Assembly: GCF_040822085.1 (NCBI RefSeq)
Contig: NZ_CP162006.1
Coordinates: 4,278,001-4,342,000, forward strand
From: Rhodoferax sp. WC2427
GTDB taxonomy: Bacteria > Pseudomonadota > Gammaproteobacteria > Burkholderiales > Burkholderiaceae_C
Reading direction: 5' to 3'
DNA length: 64,000 nt
Of this stretch, positions 1 through 9,871 are shown piece by piece; position 1 is the first letter of the stretch, and each line of letters starts with the position of its first letter. Position numbers and translations under genes: made by a program. A model generated the notes under the pieces. The model was not told where the DNA came from. It saw only the letters and a list, made by a program, of their open reading frames with translations, and did not search any database.

Positions 1-1
1 C

Positions 2-604
2 CGGGAGGTACACCCCCTGCTACACACCTTGTACGACCTGTATCCCAAGGTATTTGGCGCACAGGCCTTGCCACTAAAGCTCGGCATCTTCCATGAACTG
101 GTAGCAAACCATCCAGATTTACTGGAAGCCAAGGCCTTGCGCGAAGCCCTGGGACAACACACCCGGTCTACCCGCTACCTGGAACAAGTTGCCACCGGCG
201 TGCAGCGCCACGATCTTCAAGGCCATCCCGTCGAGCCATTGGCGCCCGAGCATGTGCACCAGGCCATCATGGAAGTCGCCCGCCGCGACCGTACAGCCAA
301 TAGCCCCGCAGGCCAAGCCAAACTGCGCCTGCGACTGCGCAATGCCTTCGAAGCCTCTGGATTGAGCCGGGGCGCCTATGCAGAACAGGTCAAACCGCCG
401 CTGGAAGCCTGGAACGCCCTGCTGGACCACGCCTACACCGAAGACGGCGCTGCCGCAGCGAAGCGCGAAGCCTTGCTGAAAGCTTTTGAAAGTAGCGGCC
501 AGACCTTGGCGCAGTTTGCTGACATGTACGGCATGGACCTAGCCCATACCGAAAATTCGCTAGAACAGGCCAAACAGGACCGAGCCAGCAAACAGTCCGA
601 ATAG
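2..604 (+). CDS. ProQ/FinO-domain RNA chaperone, 5' end outside window
   Basis: This is a ProQ/FinO-family RNA-binding protein, which in other bacteria binds structured sRNAs and mRNA 3' ends. The frame is open from the left edge, so the true start lies outside the window; a TTG at 29 is the first possible start inside it. The visible N-terminal part reads PLLHTLYDLYPKVFG, the usual entry into the ProQ fold, followed by LREAL, a TRSTRYL stretch and RHDL, which are family landmarks. The FinO-like domain covers roughly the first 110 residues. The remainder is an Ala/Glu/Lys-rich helical tail ending in a basic, Ser-rich stretch. The gene points towards the ribosomal operon and stops just before two terminator hairpins. 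The family call is firm; the RNA targets cannot be read from the sequence. Confidence 0.85.
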   Translation, partial: REVHPLLHTLYDLYPKVFGAQALPLKLGIFHELVANHPDLLEAKALREALGQHTRSTRYLEQVATGVQRHDLQGHPVEPLAPEHVHQAIMEVARRDRTANSPAGQAKLRLRLRNAFEASGLSRGAYAEQVKPPLEAWNALLDHAYTEDGAAAAKREALLKAFESSGQTLAQFADMYGMDLAHTENSLEQAKQDRASKQSE

Positions 605-682
605 ATCTCGGCAGACCGCAGCAGCAAGCAAGCGCTACGGAGCCCCGCAAGGGGCAAAGAAACTTCCCCATAGCCACAAAGT

Positions 683-707
683 AAAAAGCCCCAGTCATCG
701 CTGGGGC
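683..707 (-). terminator. Rho-independent terminator after tRNA-fMet / alpha operon
   Basis: On the minus strand a 7-bp stem, GCCCCAG paired with CTGGGGC around a 6-nt loop, runs directly into five T residues (683-687). It lies about 77 nt downstream of the tRNA and fits the end of the rplQ/tRNA transcript. Confidence 0.8.
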
Positions 708-729
708 CCATTTACGGATAGCAGAAATT

Positions 730-756
730 AAAAAACCCACACAAGGTGGGTTTTTT
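730..756. terminator. Bidirectional terminator between proQ-like gene and tRNA
   Basis: CCCAC and GTGGG pair around the loop ACAAG, and the stem is flanked by six A on the left and six T on the right. It can therefore terminate transcription from both sides, serving the ProQ-like gene and the converging tRNA/rplQ transcript. Confidence 0.85.
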
Positions 757-783
757 AACTCGTAACACCGAAGTGCCACTGAT

Positions 784-860
<77 letters not shown>

Positions 861-870
861 GTATGTCTCT

Positions 871-876
871 ATTATA
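871..876 (-). promoter_or_regulatory. -10 element directly ahead of tRNA-fMet
   Basis: The minus strand reads a perfect TATAAT ten nucleotides before the tRNA 5' end, in the gap after rplQ. No good -35 is visible at 16-18 nt; the best candidate overlaps the rplQ stop region. The tRNA may have its own start site giving a leader of a few nucleotides, in addition to read-through from the ribosomal operon. Confidence 0.45.
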
Positions 877-881
877 GCCGC

Positions 882-1280
882 TTATTCTTGGTCTGCAGAT
901 ATTTCTACAGCTTCTTTTACATCAGCACGGTCAACCAGTTCCACGAATGCCATAGGAGCATTGTCACCCACGCGGAAACCCATCTTCAAGATACGTGTAT
1001 AGCCGCCTGGACGGGCCTTGAAATGGGGGCCGAGGTCGTTGAACAACTTGGTCACGCTGTCGCGGTCACGCAAGCGGTCAAAAGCCAGACGGCGGTTAGC
1101 CACTGTCGCTTCTTTGGCCAAGGTGATCATAGGTTCGATCACACGGCGCAATTCCTTGGCCTTGGGCAAAGTGGTCTTGATGGCCTCGTGCTCGATCAGC
1201 GAGTTCATCATGTTGCGCAACATCGCAAGACGGTGCGAAGTGGTGCGGTTAAGTTTACGAAGTCCGTGTCCGTGGCGCAT
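882..1280 (-). CDS. rplQ: 50S ribosomal protein L17
   Basis: L17 is a large-subunit protein located near the peptide exit tunnel. The 132-residue product starts [17 protein letters not shown], the invariant N-terminus of the family, and contains the [18 protein letters not shown] segment. Length is close to the 127 residues of E. coli L17. It is the last protein gene of the alpha operon, 124 nt after rpoA, with the initiator tRNA next on the same strand. Confidence 0.97.
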   Translation of the reverse strand: MRHGHGLRKLNRTTSHRLAMLRNMMNSLIEHEAIKTTLPKAKELRRVIEPMITLAKEATVANRRLAFDRLRDRDSVTKLFNDLGPHFKARPGGYTRILKMGFRVGDNAPMAFVELVDRADVKEAVEISADQE

Positions 1281-1404
1281 GGTGCATTCCTTTCAATTAT
1301 TTTGACGCACAGCCGGATCAGGTACTGCGCGTTGCACGTGTCCTTTGCAGGACATTTTTAAAGCCCAGCGCAGCCCCGAAGTGCTGCACCGGTCCAATTT
1401 CCAA

Positions 1405-2397
1405 TTAACGCTTGTCCAGACCGGCCGGTGGCCAGCTTTCAAGCTTCATACCCAAAGTCAGACCGCGCGAAGCGAGGACTTCCTTGATTTCATTCAGCGA
1501 TTTGCGACCCAGATTCGGGGTCTTGAGCAGTTCATTCTCGGTGCGCTGGATCAGATCACCGATGTAATAAATGTTCTCAGCCTTCAAGCAGTTCGCAGAG
1601 CGAACCGTCAATTCCAGCTCATCCACAGGACGCAACAGAATCGGGTCGAACTGCGTGTTGCCACGCGGTGCAGGCTGTTCAAACACGCCGGCCAATTCGC
1701 TGCCTTCCAGCTGCGCAAATACTGCGAGCTGTTCAACAAGGATTTTAGCCGATGCGCGCACGGCATCTTCAGCCGAGATCGCACCATTGGTTTCAATCTC
1801 TACCACCAGCTTGTCCAGGTCGGTACGCTGCTCAACGCGAGCGCTTTCAACGGTGTAGCTGACCCGCTTGACAGGTGAGAACGAAGCGTCCAGCACGATA
1901 CGGCCGATCGACTTGGTTTGCTCATCCGCATAGCGGCGCATGCTGCCTGGGACATAACCACGGCCCTTTTCGACCTTGATTTGCATGTCCAGCTTGCCAC
2001 CTTGAGACAAATGCGCAATCACGTGCTCTGGGTTGATGATCTCAACGTCGTGCGGAGTCTGAATGTCAGCCGCTGTGACCACACCGTCGCCGTCTTTACG
2101 CAGGCTCAGGGTGACTTCATCGCGGTTGTGCAGTTTGAAAACAACGCCTTTGAGGTTCAACAAAATGTTCACAACATCTTCTTGAACACCGTCAATCGAA
2201 GAGTACTCATGCAGCACACCTGCAATCGTCACTTCGGTTGCCGAATAACCCACCATGGACGACAACAGTACACGGCGTAGTGCATTACCCAATGTATGCC
2301 CGTAGCCGCGTTCAAACGGCTCCAACGCAACTTTCGCCCGGTTGTGGCCCAGCTGCTCAACGTTGATGGCTTTGGGTTTCAGCAAATTAGTTTGCAT
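1405..2397 (-). CDS. rpoA: DNA-directed RNA polymerase subunit alpha
   Basis: RpoA dimerises through its N-terminal domain to nucleate RNA polymerase assembly, and its C-terminal domain contacts UP elements and activators. The 330-residue length matches the E. coli protein (329). Residues 1-235 form the assembly domain, including the [17 protein letters not shown] motif near residues 30-48. After a short linker, residues 250-325 carry the helix-hairpin-helix domain, with [15 protein letters not shown] and a C-terminal SWPPAGL. Its position between rpsD and rplQ is the standard alpha-operon order. Confidence 0.98.
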   Translation of the reverse strand: MQTNLLKPKAINVEQLGHNRAKVALEPFERGYGHTLGNALRRVLLSSMVGYSATEVTIAGVLHEYSSIDGVQEDVVNILLNLKGVVFKLHNRDEVTLSLRKDGDGVVTAADIQTPHDVEIINPEHVIAHLSQGGKLDMQIKVEKGRGYVPGSMRRYADEQTKSIGRIVLDASFSPVKRVSYTVESARVEQRTDLDKLVVEIETNGAISAEDAVRASAKILVEQLAVFAQLEGSELAGVFEQPAPRGNTQFDPILLRPVDELELTVRSANCLKAENIYYIGDLIQRTENELLKTPNLGRKSLNEIKEVLASRGLTLGMKLESWPPAGLDKR

Positions 2398-2505
2398 GCA
2401 TGCTTCCTCTCAGTACCCCCAGCTCGTTACACCGGTAAGGCAAGTGTTGGTTCTAGACCGCAGTGCCCCGCAGCCTAGGAACAAAATCAAACGACAAATG
2501 CGGAA

Positions 2506-3129
2506 TTAACGCGAATACAACTCAACGATCAGGGATTCGTTGACATCAGAGGCGAATTCATCGCGATCAGGTACTTTCTTGAAAATACCTTCGGTCTTCT
2601 CAATGCTGACTTCAACCCAGGCCGGCAGGCCCACTTGTTGCGCCAGTTGCAGGGCTTCAACAATACGGTTCTGCTTCTTCGACTTGTCGCGAACAGCCAC
2701 TACGTCGCCGGTCTTGACCATGTACGAAGGGATATTCACGCACTGACCGTTCACCGTCATCGCTTTGTGCGACACCAATTGGCGTGCTTCGGCGCGCGTG
2801 GAGCCAAAGCCCATGCGGTAGACGACATTGTCCAGACGGGATTCCAGCAGGAACAGCAGATTTGCACCGGTATTGCCCTTGCGGCGATCGGCCTCTTCGA
2901 AATAGCGGCGGAACTGACGCTCCAACACACCGTACATGCGCTTTACTTTTTGCTTTTCGCGCAGCTGCAAGCCGAAATCAGAAGTACGGGCACCAGAAGT
3001 GCGACCGTGTTGACCTGGCTTGGAGTCAAATTTGGCCTTGTCGCTGATAGAACGACGGGCGCTCTTCAGGAAAAGATCAGTGCCTTCACGGCGGGAAAGT
3101 TTGGCCTTGGGACCGAGATAGCGTGCCAC
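2506..3129 (-). CDS. rpsD: 30S ribosomal protein S4
   Basis: S4 nucleates 30S assembly by binding the 5' domain of 16S rRNA, and in E. coli it represses its own operon. The 207-residue protein starts [16 protein letters not shown]. Its S4 RNA-binding fold is visible around residues 95-155 ([12 protein letters not shown], then HKAMTVNG). The N-terminal zinc Cys cluster found in some S4 forms is absent. It is separated from rpsK by 108 nt that hold a terminator-like hairpin. Confidence 0.97.
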   Translation of the reverse strand: MARYLGPKAKLSRREGTDLFLKSARRSISDKAKFDSKPGQHGRTSGARTSDFGLQLREKQKVKRMYGVLERQFRRYFEEADRRKGNTGANLLFLLESRLDNVVYRMGFGSTRAEARQLVSHKAMTVNGQCVNIPSYMVKTGDVVAVRDKSKKQNRIVEALQLAQQVGLPAWVEVSIEKTEGIFKKVPDRDEFASDVNESLIVELYSR

Positions 3130-3172
3130 TTGAGCGTCCTTAAATATTATCTTCCACGCAGAAACGTGGGAG

Positions 3173-3193
3173 CCATCTGCGCAAGGCAGATGG
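3173..3193 (-). other. Stem-loop in the rpsK-rpsD spacer
   Basis: CCATCTGC and GCAGATGG form a perfect 8-bp stem around a 5-nt loop about 45 nt ahead of the rpsD start. It follows the terminator-like hairpin at 3206-3233. A role in S4 autoregulation is possible but not demonstrated by the sequence. Confidence 0.4.
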
Positions 3194-3205
3194 CGGTGGG
3201 CTTAT

Positions 3206-3233
3206 AAAAAACCGGACCGAAACGAATTCCGGT
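3206..3233 (-). terminator. Terminator-like attenuator inside the alpha operon
   Basis: On the minus strand ACCGGA and TCCGGT pair around an 11-nt loop and run into six T residues, starting 5 nt after the rpsK stop. It has the form of an intrinsic terminator, but rpsD, rpoA and rplQ follow in the same direction, so it should be leaky or regulated. Confidence 0.5.
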
Positions 3234-3237
3234 GAGA

Positions 3238-3642
3238 TTAGATGCGACGACGCTTTTGAGGGCGGCAACCGTTGTGTGGAACGGGAGTCACATCTGCAAT
3301 CGAGGTAATGCGGATACCGAGTGCTCCCAGAGCACGAACCGAAGATTCGCGACCAGGACCCGGGCCCTTGATTTCGACATCAAGATTCTTGATGCCTTGC
3401 TCAATGGCGGCACGACCAGCCACTTCGGAAGCAACCTGGGCAGCAAATGGAGTCGATTTACGCGAACCCTTGAAGCCCTGGCCACCGGAAGAAGCCCAAG
3501 ACAACGCATTGCCTTGACGATCAGTGATCGTGATGATTGTATTGTTAAATGATGCGTGCACGTGTGCGACACCGTCAGACACGTTCTTGCGAACTTTCTT
3601 ACGTACACGCTGCGATGCGTTGCTTTGCTGAGCTTTTGCCAT
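3238..3642 (-). CDS. rpsK: 30S ribosomal protein S11
   Basis: S11 lies on the 30S platform near the mRNA exit and the Shine-Dalgarno helix. The 134-residue product contains [32 protein letters not shown] and the C-terminal [13 protein letters not shown], all diagnostic. It follows rpsM with an 18-nt gap in the order rpsM-rpsK-rpsD. Confidence 0.98.
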   Translation of the reverse strand: MAKAQQSNASQRVRKKVRKNVSDGVAHVHASFNNTIITITDRQGNALSWASSGGQGFKGSRKSTPFAAQVASEVAGRAAIEQGIKNLDVEIKGPGPGRESSVRALGALGIRITSIADVTPVPHNGCRPQKRRRI

Positions 3643-3660
3643 AGTGATCTCTCAATCCCT

Positions 3661-4026
3661 TTATTTCTTCAATGAAGCTGCAGCCTTGCGCGGTCCCTTA
3701 CGGGTGCGTGCGTTGGTACGCGTACGCTGACCACGCATCGGCAAACCGCGACGGTGGCGGAAACCACGGTAGCAGCCGATGTCCATCAATCGCTTGATGT
3801 TCATCGTGGTTTCTCTACGCAAATCGCCTTCAATGGTGAAGAGAGCGATTTGGTCGCGGATCTTTTCCAGATCAGCATCGGTCAAGTCTTTGACCTTTTT
3901 GGAATATGCAATGTCGCAAGCTTCGCAAATCTTGCGAGCGCGCGTGCGACCGATACCGAAAATAGCGGTTAAGCCGATTTCGGAATGCTTTTGCGGCGGA
4001 ATGTTAATACCAGCGATACGTGCCAT
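3661..4026 (-). CDS. rpsM: 30S ribosomal protein S13
   Basis: S13 sits in the head of the 30S subunit and bridges to the large subunit and P-site tRNA. The 121-residue protein begins [14 protein letters not shown] and ends with the basic tail [18 protein letters not shown]. It lies 23 nt after rpmJ. Confidence 0.98.
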   Translation of the reverse strand: MARIAGINIPPQKHSEIGLTAIFGIGRTRARKICEACDIAYSKKVKDLTDADLEKIRDQIALFTIEGDLRRETTMNIKRLMDIGCYRGFRHRRGLPMRGQRTRTNARTRKGPRKAAASLKK

Positions 4027-4049
4027 GTGCGTCCTCTAAAACTTTTCTA

Positions 4050-4163
4050 TCAACCTTGACGCTGTTTGTGGCGTGGATCTGTACAGATCACACGAACCAC
4101 GCCCTTGCGCCGGATGACTTTGCAGTTACGGCAAATTTTCTTAACCGAAGCTGAAACTCTCAT
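4050..4163 (-). CDS. rpmJ: 50S ribosomal protein L36
   Basis: This is a 37-residue protein starting [20 protein letters not shown] and ending DPRHKQRQG. It keeps the zinc ribbon of the C+ form of L36: CRNC, a third Cys in VICTD, and the following His. It starts 85 nt after secY. There is no infA in that gap, although many betaproteobacteria carry it there. Confidence 0.96.
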   Translation of the reverse strand: MRVSASVKKICRNCKVIRRKGVVRVICTDPRHKQRQG

Positions 4164-4248
4164 TTAATTCTCCTAAAACTCTGAATACCGTGCGATTGAA
4201 TTCTCTGGAACAAAACACCAGACCCATGACCAACTTTTAACTTACCAA

Positions 4249-5565
4249 TTACGCATTGGCAGAGGACTTGAAGTTAGCCTTTTTCAGCAATGACTCATAC
4301 TGTTGAGACATCATGTAGTTTTGAACCTGGGCCATGAAATCCATAGTCACAACCACAATAATGAGCAGTGACGTTCCACCAAAATTAAATGGCACGTTGT
4401 ATTTCAAGACCAATATTTCCGGAACCAAACACACAAAGGTGATGTAAACCGCACCTGCCAAAGTCAACCTCAGCAATATCTTGTCGATATAGCGAGCAGT
4501 CTGTTCACCGGGGCGGATGCCAGGAATGAACGCACCACTCTTCTTCAGGTTGTCTGCTGTTTCACGGCTATTGAATACAAGCGCCGTGTAAAAAAAGCAG
4601 AAAAATACAATGGCACTGGCATAGAACAGCACATAAACCGGTTGTCCTGGACTCAGCATGCCTGCGACATCTTTCAGCCAGCGCAACGATTCAGAAGCAC
4701 TGAACCAATTCACCACCGTTGCAGGCAACAAAATAATCGATGAAGCAAAGATCGGAGGAATTACACCAGCCATATTGAGCTTCAAAGGCAGATGCGAAGA
4801 CTGTCCGCCATATACCTTGTTACCCACCTGCCGCCGTGCGTAATTCACCAGAATCTTTCTTTGACCACGTTCTACGAACACGACAAAGTAAGTGACCAAT
4901 GCAACTACAGCAACAATAAAGATGGAGGCAATGATGCTCATAGCACCCGTGCGCACCAACTCCAGTAAACCACCGATAGAACCCGGCAATCCAGCCGCAA
5001 TGCCAGCGAAGATCAGTATGGAAATTCCATTACCTAAGCCACGCTCTGTAATTTGCTCACCCAACCACATCAGAAACATGGTCCCAGCGGTCAAACTAAC
5101 AACAGCTGTCATGCGGAAACCAAAGCCTGGCGACAAAACCAAACCTGGAGAGCTCTCCAAACCAGTAGCAATCACCAAAGATTGAAACAGAGCCAGACCC
5201 AAAGTGCCATAGCGGGTGTACTGGGTAATCTTGCGACGGCCAGACTCGCCTTCCTTCTTCATCTGCTCAAACATCGGGACCACATAGCCCATCAATTGCA
5301 TGATGATGGAGGCCGAGATGTAAGGCATGATGCCTAAGGCAAATACGGTAAACCGGGACAAGGCACCACCAGAAAACATATTGAACAAGCTCAATATGCC
5401 GCCTTGCTGGCCTTTAAAAAGCTGCTGCAGTTGCGTTGCGTCGATGCCGGGCACAGGAATATGTGCACCGACACGATAAACAACCAGCGCAAGCAGCAAA
5501 AACACCAAGCGACGACGCAAGTCGCCGAACTTACCCGTCTTTGCGATTTGAGCGCTAGTTGCCAC
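4249..5565 (-). CDS. secY: Protein translocase subunit SecY
   Basis: SecY is the channel-forming subunit of the SecYEG translocon in the inner membrane. The 438-residue protein has ten expected membrane segments. The N-terminal region has [14 protein letters not shown], the plug-region [19 protein letters not shown], and the cytoplasmic loop with [18 protein letters not shown]. It is the usual distal gene of the spc operon, between rplO and rpmJ. Confidence 0.98.
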   Translation of the reverse strand: MATSAQIAKTGKFGDLRRRLVFLLLALVVYRVGAHIPVPGIDATQLQQLFKGQQGGILSLFNMFSGGALSRFTVFALGIMPYISASIIMQLMGYVVPMFEQMKKEGESGRRKITQYTRYGTLGLALFQSLVIATGLESSPGLVLSPGFGFRMTAVVSLTAGTMFLMWLGEQITERGLGNGISILIFAGIAAGLPGSIGGLLELVRTGAMSIIASIFIVAVVALVTYFVVFVERGQRKILVNYARRQVGNKVYGGQSSHLPLKLNMAGVIPPIFASSIILLPATVVNWFSASESLRWLKDVAGMLSPGQPVYVLFYASAIVFFCFFYTALVFNSRETADNLKKSGAFIPGIRPGEQTARYIDKILLRLTLAGAVYITFVCLVPEILVLKYNVPFNFGGTSLLIIVVVTMDFMAQVQNYMMSQQYESLLKKANFKSSANA

Positions 5566-5588
5566 CGAACGTTTCCTTCAACAAAAAC

Positions 5589-6026
5589 TTAAGCCAGGCT
5601 GCCACCGGCGGCTTCAATAGCCGCCTTGGCTGCTGCCGTAGCACCAATACCAGTGAACTTGATCGCCTTGGTCAGTTCGCCGGTCTTGATGACCTTGATG
5701 ACTTTAGCCATCTCAGCAATCAGACCTGCCTGCTTCAGTGCCAAACCGTCTACTTCAGACAGGCCCAGCTTTTCCAGCGCTTCCAGAGTGACTTCAGCGT
5801 TGTACTTCAGCAAGTGCGATTTGAAACCACGCTTAGGCAAACGGCGTTGCATAGGCATTTGACCGCCTTCAAAGCCGACCTTGTGGTAACCACCAGCACG
5901 GGATTTTTGACCCTTGTGGCCGCGGCCAGAGGTCTTGCCCAGGCCAGAGCCAATACCGCGACCAACGCGACGCTTGGCGTGCTTTGCACCCGCTGCGGGC
6001 TTAATGCCATTGAGTTCCATCGTCAA
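5589..6026 (-). CDS. rplO: 50S ribosomal protein L15
   Basis: L15 is a late-assembly 23S rRNA-binding protein. The 145-residue protein has the glycine-rich N-terminal extension [20 protein letters not shown] and the [17 protein letters not shown] segment. It starts 3 nt after the rpmD stop, which suggests translational coupling. Confidence 0.98.
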   Translation of the reverse strand: MTMELNGIKPAAGAKHAKRRVGRGIGSGLGKTSGRGHKGQKSRAGGYHKVGFEGGQMPMQRRLPKRGFKSHLLKYNAEVTLEALEKLGLSEVDGLALKQAGLIAEMAKVIKVIKTGELTKAIKFTGIGATAAAKAAIEAAGGSLA

Positions 6027-6029
6027 TCC

Positions 6030-6212
6030 TTAGATGATTTTGACCAGATAACTGATCTTGTTGATCATGCCGCGGACTTCGGGCGTGTCTTGCAGTTCGC
6101 TTACGCTGCGAATCTTGCGCAGACCCAAGCCACGAACGGTTGCACGGTGCGATTCTTTGGTACCAATCGGGCTGCGAACCAGCGTCACTTTGAGTGTTTG
6201 TTGCGTTGTCAT
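6030..6212 (-). CDS. rpmD: 50S ribosomal protein L30
   Basis: This is a 60-residue protein with the L30 core: [20 protein letters not shown] followed by GLGLRKI and the C-terminal [12 protein letters not shown]. It lies between rpsE and rplO, as in the standard spc operon. Confidence 0.96.
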   Translation of the reverse strand: MTTQQTLKVTLVRSPIGTKESHRATVRGLGLRKIRSVSELQDTPEVRGMINKISYLVKII

Positions 6213-6226
6213 TTGGATAACCTTGC

Positions 6227-6751
6227 TCAGACGAAGATTTCTTCGACGTTTTTGCCGCGCTTGGCAGCAATGTCCGAAGGAGTGGTCGAATTACGCAATG
6301 CATCCAAGGTGGCACGCACCATGTTGTACGGGTTCGACGAACCATGGCTCTTGGCCACGATATCGGTGATACCCATCACTTCAAACACTGCGCGCATAGG
6401 GCCGCCTGCAATGATGCCGGTACCCTTGGGGGCCGGTGCCATCATCACGTTGGCTGCGCCATGTTGGCCAGTCACTTTGTGGAAAACGGAACCGTTTTTC
6501 AGCGTGACCTTCACCATGTTGCGGCGGGCTTCTTCCATCGCTTTTTGCACAGCAGCAGGCACTTCTTTCGACTTGCCCTTGCCCATGCCAACGCGACCTT
6601 CGCCATCACCTACCACGGTCAAAGCTGCGAAACCAAGAATACGGCCACCCTTGACCACCTTGGTAACGCGGTTGACCGCGATCATCTTTTCACGCAGGCC
6701 GTCTTCAGGCCCTTCAGCCTTACCCTGCATTTTTCCTTGAACTTTAGCCAT
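6227..6751 (-). CDS. rpsE: 30S ribosomal protein S5
   Basis: S5 acts at the mRNA entry side of the 30S subunit and affects decoding fidelity. The 174-residue protein carries the double-stranded RNA-binding-like N-terminal domain ([20 protein letters not shown]) and the C-terminal domain with [20 protein letters not shown]. It lies 17 nt after rplR. Confidence 0.98.
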   Translation of the reverse strand: MAKVQGKMQGKAEGPEDGLREKMIAVNRVTKVVKGGRILGFAALTVVGDGEGRVGMGKGKSKEVPAAVQKAMEEARRNMVKVTLKNGSVFHKVTGQHGAANVMMAPAPKGTGIIAGGPMRAVFEVMGITDIVAKSHGSSNPYNMVRATLDALRNSTTPSDIAAKRGKNVEEIFV

Positions 6752-6768
6752 GATTTATTCCGATCTGC

Positions 6769-7134
6769 TTAGAACTGCAAGCCAGCTTCGCGGGCAGCAT
6801 CGGCAAGCGCCTTGACGCGTCCGTGGTACGCAAAACCTGAGCGATCAAACGCTACTTTTTCAACGCCGGCAGCTTTTGCTTTTTCAGCAATCAACTTGCC
6901 AATGGCTTGTGCTGCGGTGGTGTTGCCACCCTTGCCAGCGCCGCCCAGCTCTTTGCGCACTGCCGCTTCGGCGGTCGATGCGCTGGCCAGAATCTTGGCA
7001 CCGTCGCCAGAAATAACGCTGGCGTAGATGTGCAAGTTGGTACGGTTCACCGTCAGGCGTGCAACGCCTTGGGTGGCAATACGGATGCGGGTTTGACGCG
7101 CACGGCGGAGACGCTGTTCTTTTTTGGTCAACAT
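6769..7134 (-). CDS. rplR: 50S ribosomal protein L18
   Basis: L18 binds 5S rRNA together with L5. The 121-residue protein has a basic N-terminus ([13 protein letters not shown]) and the C-terminal [20 protein letters not shown] motif. It lies 11 nt after rplF. Confidence 0.98.
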   Translation of the reverse strand: MLTKKEQRLRRARQTRIRIATQGVARLTVNRTNLHIYASVISGDGAKILASASTAEAAVRKELGGAGKGGNTTAAQAIGKLIAEKAKAAGVEKVAFDRSGFAYHGRVKALADAAREAGLQF

Positions 7135-7145
7135 GTTGCGGCTCC

Positions 7146-7679
7146 TTATTTCTTCTTGGTTTCTTTGATCGTGATCTTCTCATCCGAATAACGGATGCCC
7201 TTGCCCTTGTAAGGCTCGGGAGGACGGATCGCACGAATCTCAGCAGCCACCTGGCCCACACGTTGACGGTCCGCACCCTTGATCAGAATTTCTGTCGGGG
7301 TGGGGGTCGCAACGGTGATGCCAGCAGGCATGTCGATATTGACGGGGTGGGAGTAACCCACGGCCAAGTTCAGCTTGGCGCCCTGGGCGGCGGCTTTGTA
7401 GCCCACGCCAACCAGGCTCAGCTTCTTCTCGAAACCCTTGGTCACACCGACGACCATGTTGTTCACCAGCTGACGCATGGTGCCCGACATGGCATTGGCT
7501 TCACGGGACTCATTGGCGGGGACAAACGTGAGTTTGCCAGCGTCATTGGTCACGGTAACCAGCGCATTTTGGGTCAACGACAGCGAACCGCCGGTGCCCT
7601 TGACATTGATTTGGTCGTCCTTGATTGCCACATCCACACCAGCGGGGATAGCAACAGGCATTTTTCCTACGCGAGACAT
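7146..7679 (-). CDS. rplF: 50S ribosomal protein L6
   Basis: L6 lies near the factor-binding site of the 50S subunit. The 177-residue product shows the two-repeat L6 architecture. It starts [17 protein letters not shown] and ends with [16 protein letters not shown], the hallmark of the second repeat. It follows rpsH by 16 nt. Confidence 0.98.
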   Translation of the reverse strand: MSRVGKMPVAIPAGVDVAIKDDQINVKGTGGSLSLTQNALVTVTNDAGKLTFVPANESREANAMSGTMRQLVNNMVVGVTKGFEKKLSLVGVGYKAAAQGAKLNLAVGYSHPVNIDMPAGITVATPTPTEILIKGADRQRVGQVAAEIRAIRPPEPYKGKGIRYSDEKITIKETKKK

Positions 7680-7695
7680 TTGCTAGTTCTCCTGC

Positions 7696-8091
7696 TTAAG
7701 CGACGTAGCACAAGACTTCGCCACCGATACCGGTTGCGCGGGCTTTGCGGTCCGTCATCACGCCTTGCGGAGTGGTAACAATTGCCACACCCAAGCCATT
7801 CATGACTTGTGGAATGGCGCCGTGGCCTTTGTAAACACGCAGGCCGGGACGGCTAACGCGTTCAATACGTTCGATCACAGGGCGACCGGCGTAATATTTC
7901 AAGGTAATTTCGAGTTCGCTTTTGCCAGCTTCGGTTTTCACCTGGAAGCCGTCAATGTAACCTTCGTCTTTCAGGACTTGGGCAATCGCGACCTTCACTT
8001 TGGATGAAGGAATCGATACAGTCGTTTTGGCCACCATTTGCGCGTTGCGGATGCGAGTCAGCAAGTCGGCGATGGGATCACTCATACTCAT
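7696..8091 (-). CDS. rpsH: 30S ribosomal protein S8
   Basis: S8 is a primary 16S rRNA-binding protein and, in E. coli, the translational repressor of the spc operon. The 131-residue protein begins [18 protein letters not shown]. Its C-terminal half has [10 protein letters not shown] and [18 protein letters not shown], which contribute to RNA contact. It follows rpsN by 21 nt. Confidence 0.98.
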   Translation of the reverse strand: MSMSDPIADLLTRIRNAQMVAKTTVSIPSSKVKVAIAQVLKDEGYIDGFQVKTEAGKSELEITLKYYAGRPVIERIERVSRPGLRVYKGHGAIPQVMNGLGVAIVTTPQGVMTDRKARATGIGGEVLCYVA

Positions 8092-8112
8092 GTTTAGGTT
8101 CTCCTGCCTTAC

Positions 8113-8418
8113 TTACCAGCTGGCCTTGACCATACCGGGGATGTCGCCAGCAAAAGCCAGTTCGCGAATTTTTGCGCGAGCCAAGCCAAACTGACGGAAT
8201 GTTCCACGAGGACGACCCGTGATAGCGCAACGGTTACGTTGGCGCGTCGGGTTTGCATTGCGTGGAAGCTTTTGCAAAGCCAAGCGGGCCGCAGCACGCT
8301 CGTCGTCGGTCTTCTTGGCATCGGTCGAAATTGCTTTCAACTCTGCGTGTTTTGCTGCGTACTTGGCGACCAATTGGTCACGCTTGAGTTCACGCTGAAT
8401 CAGAGCTTGTTTAGCCAC
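8113..8418 (-). CDS. rpsN: 30S ribosomal protein S14 (long, zinc-free form)
   Basis: S14 is a 30S head protein. This 101-residue version is the long form without the CxxC zinc site. It has the insertion expected in proteobacteria and the conserved C-terminal half [20 protein letters not shown]. It lies 8 nt after rplE. Confidence 0.97.
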   Translation of the reverse strand: MAKQALIQRELKRDQLVAKYAAKHAELKAISTDAKKTDDERAAARLALQKLPRNANPTRQRNRCAITGRPRGTFRQFGLARAKIRELAFAGDIPGMVKASW

Positions 8419-8426
8419 ACGTCACC

Positions 8427-8966
8427 TCAGTTCTTGAACGGAAAACGGAACCCGGCGAGCAGTGCCTTGCACTCTTCGTCATTCTTGGCCGTTGTCGTGA
8501 TGCTGATATTGAGACCGCGCAAGGCATCGACCTTGTCGTACTCGATTTCAGGAAAAATGATCTGCTCTTTCACGCCGATGTTGTAGTTGCCACGGCCGTC
8601 AAAAGCACGGCCAGAGATACCACGGAAGTCACGCACACGCGGCAGAGCCACGGTGACGAAACGGTCCAGGAACTCAAACATCTGCACGCCGCGCAAAGTC
8701 ACCATGCAACCAATAGCCTGGCCTTCACGGATCTTGAAACCCGCGATAGCTTTCTTGGCCTTGGTCACCACAGGGCGTTGGCCTGCAATCTTGGTCAAAT
8801 CGGCAACTGCGTTGTCCATGACCTTCTTGTCGGATACCGCTTCGCTCACACCCATGTTCAGGGTGATCTTGGTGAAACGGGGAACCTGCATCGGCGAGGT
8901 GTAGCCAAACTTGGCCATCAGCTCGGGAGCAACTTTGTCGCGATAGAGTTGTTGTAGACGTGCCAT
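8427..8966 (-). CDS. rplE: 50S ribosomal protein L5
   Basis: L5 binds 5S rRNA and forms a bridge with S13. Starting at the second in-frame ATG gives [12 protein letters not shown] and 179 residues, equal to E. coli L5. An alternative ATG six bases upstream (8972) would add Met-Ser and make an ATGA overlap with the rplX stop, so the true start is uncertain by two codons. Diagnostic stretches are [30 protein letters not shown] and the C-terminal [11 protein letters not shown]. Confidence 0.96.
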   Translation of the reverse strand: MARLQQLYRDKVAPELMAKFGYTSPMQVPRFTKITLNMGVSEAVSDKKVMDNAVADLTKIAGQRPVVTKAKKAIAGFKIREGQAIGCMVTLRGVQMFEFLDRFVTVALPRVRDFRGISGRAFDGRGNYNIGVKEQIIFPEIEYDKVDALRGLNISITTTAKNDEECKALLAGFRFPFKN

Positions 8967-8968
8967 GC

Positions 8969-9289
8969 TCATGCAACCTTGATTTCTTCGCCGCTAGACT
9001 TGTAAACGCGGGTGCGCTTGCCATCTGCCAGCAACTTGATTCCAACACGATCAGCCTTGCCGGTAGCCGCATTGAAAATGGCTACGTTGGACTGGTGAAT
9101 GGGCATATTCTTTTCAATGATGCCGCCTGCCTCACCCTTCATGGGGTTAGGTTTAGCGTGCTTCTTGACCATGTTGATGCCATCGACCAACAGGTAAGAA
9201 TCATCTTTGCGCAGCGCCACGGTGCCGCGCTTGCCCTTGTCGCGCCCGGTGAGCACAACGACTTGGTCGCCTTTGCGAATTTTGTTCAT
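8969..9289 (-). CDS. rplX: 50S ribosomal protein L24
   Basis: L24 initiates 50S assembly. The 106-residue protein has the N-terminal KOW motif [19 protein letters not shown], followed by the [20 protein letters not shown] segment. It follows rplN by 9 nt, and its stop overlaps the upstream candidate start of rplE. Confidence 0.98.
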   Translation of the reverse strand: MNKIRKGDQVVVLTGRDKGKRGTVALRKDDSYLLVDGINMVKKHAKPNPMKGEAGGIIEKNMPIHQSNVAIFNAATGKADRVGIKLLADGKRTRVYKSSGEEIKVA

Positions 9290-9298
9290 GGTGCGTCC

Positions 9299-9667
9299 TT
9301 ACAGAACTTCAGGAGCCAGGGACACGATCTTCATGAACTTTTCGGTACGCAATTCGCGCGTCACGGGTCCAAAGATGCGGGTGCCGATGGGCTCCAGCTT
9401 TGCGTTGAGCAACACTGCTGCGTTGCCGTCGAATTTGACCAGCGAACCGTCTGCACGACGGATGCCTTTGGCCGTGCGCACCACCACTGCACTGTAGATC
9501 TCGCCTTTTTTGACGCGACCACGTGGAGCGGCTTCTTTGATGCTCACTTTGATGACGTCGCCAACGCTAGCATAGCGACGCTTGGACCCGCCCAGCACCT
9601 TGATGCAGAGAACGGATTTCGCGCCAGTATTGTCGGCAACATCTAACCGGGATTCAGTTTGGATCAT
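9299..9667 (-). CDS. rplN: 50S ribosomal protein L14
   Basis: L14 is a conserved 50S protein at the subunit interface. It begins [19 protein letters not shown] and contains the basic loop [19 protein letters not shown]. It has 122 residues. It is the first gene of this ribosomal block, with a strong promoter about 140-170 nt upstream. The S10-operon genes that precede it in many genomes (rpsQ, rpmC, rplP) are not here. Confidence 0.98.
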   Translation of the reverse strand: MIQTESRLDVADNTGAKSVLCIKVLGGSKRRYASVGDVIKVSIKEAAPRGRVKKGEIYSAVVVRTAKGIRRADGSLVKFDGNAAVLLNAKLEPIGTRIFGPVTRELRTEKFMKIVSLAPEVL

Positions 9668-9810
9668 GTCTATGTTTTCCCAACTTGCATCAGTTGAACC
9701 AGCTTTGCAGCTTGCCCGCCTGATCAGTCTTGGGCCCGTCGTCCACGCTACAAACCACTCATAGCGCTTCCTTTGGGCAGAAGCATCGCTTTTTAGGAGC
9801 GAAGCCCACG

Positions 9811-9839
9811 ATTATGCAGAGTATTTAACGGCGCGTCAA
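9811..9839 (-). promoter_or_regulatory. Sigma70 promoter of the spc/alpha ribosomal block
   Basis: The minus strand has TTGACG (9834-9839), a 17-bp spacer, and CATAAT (9811-9816), five of six matches at each element. It is followed by a leader of about 135 nt before rplN. The spacing and match make it a strong vegetative promoter. Confidence 0.85.
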
Positions 9840-9871
9840 CACCTTGCCTATAAATACCGCTGCTTTGGCCC

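Noticed and set aside
9749..9795. Possible extra copy of the dispersed repeat upstream of rplN
   Set aside because: Only GCTACAAA and scattered bases match; the AATAAGCGC arm is not recognisable.
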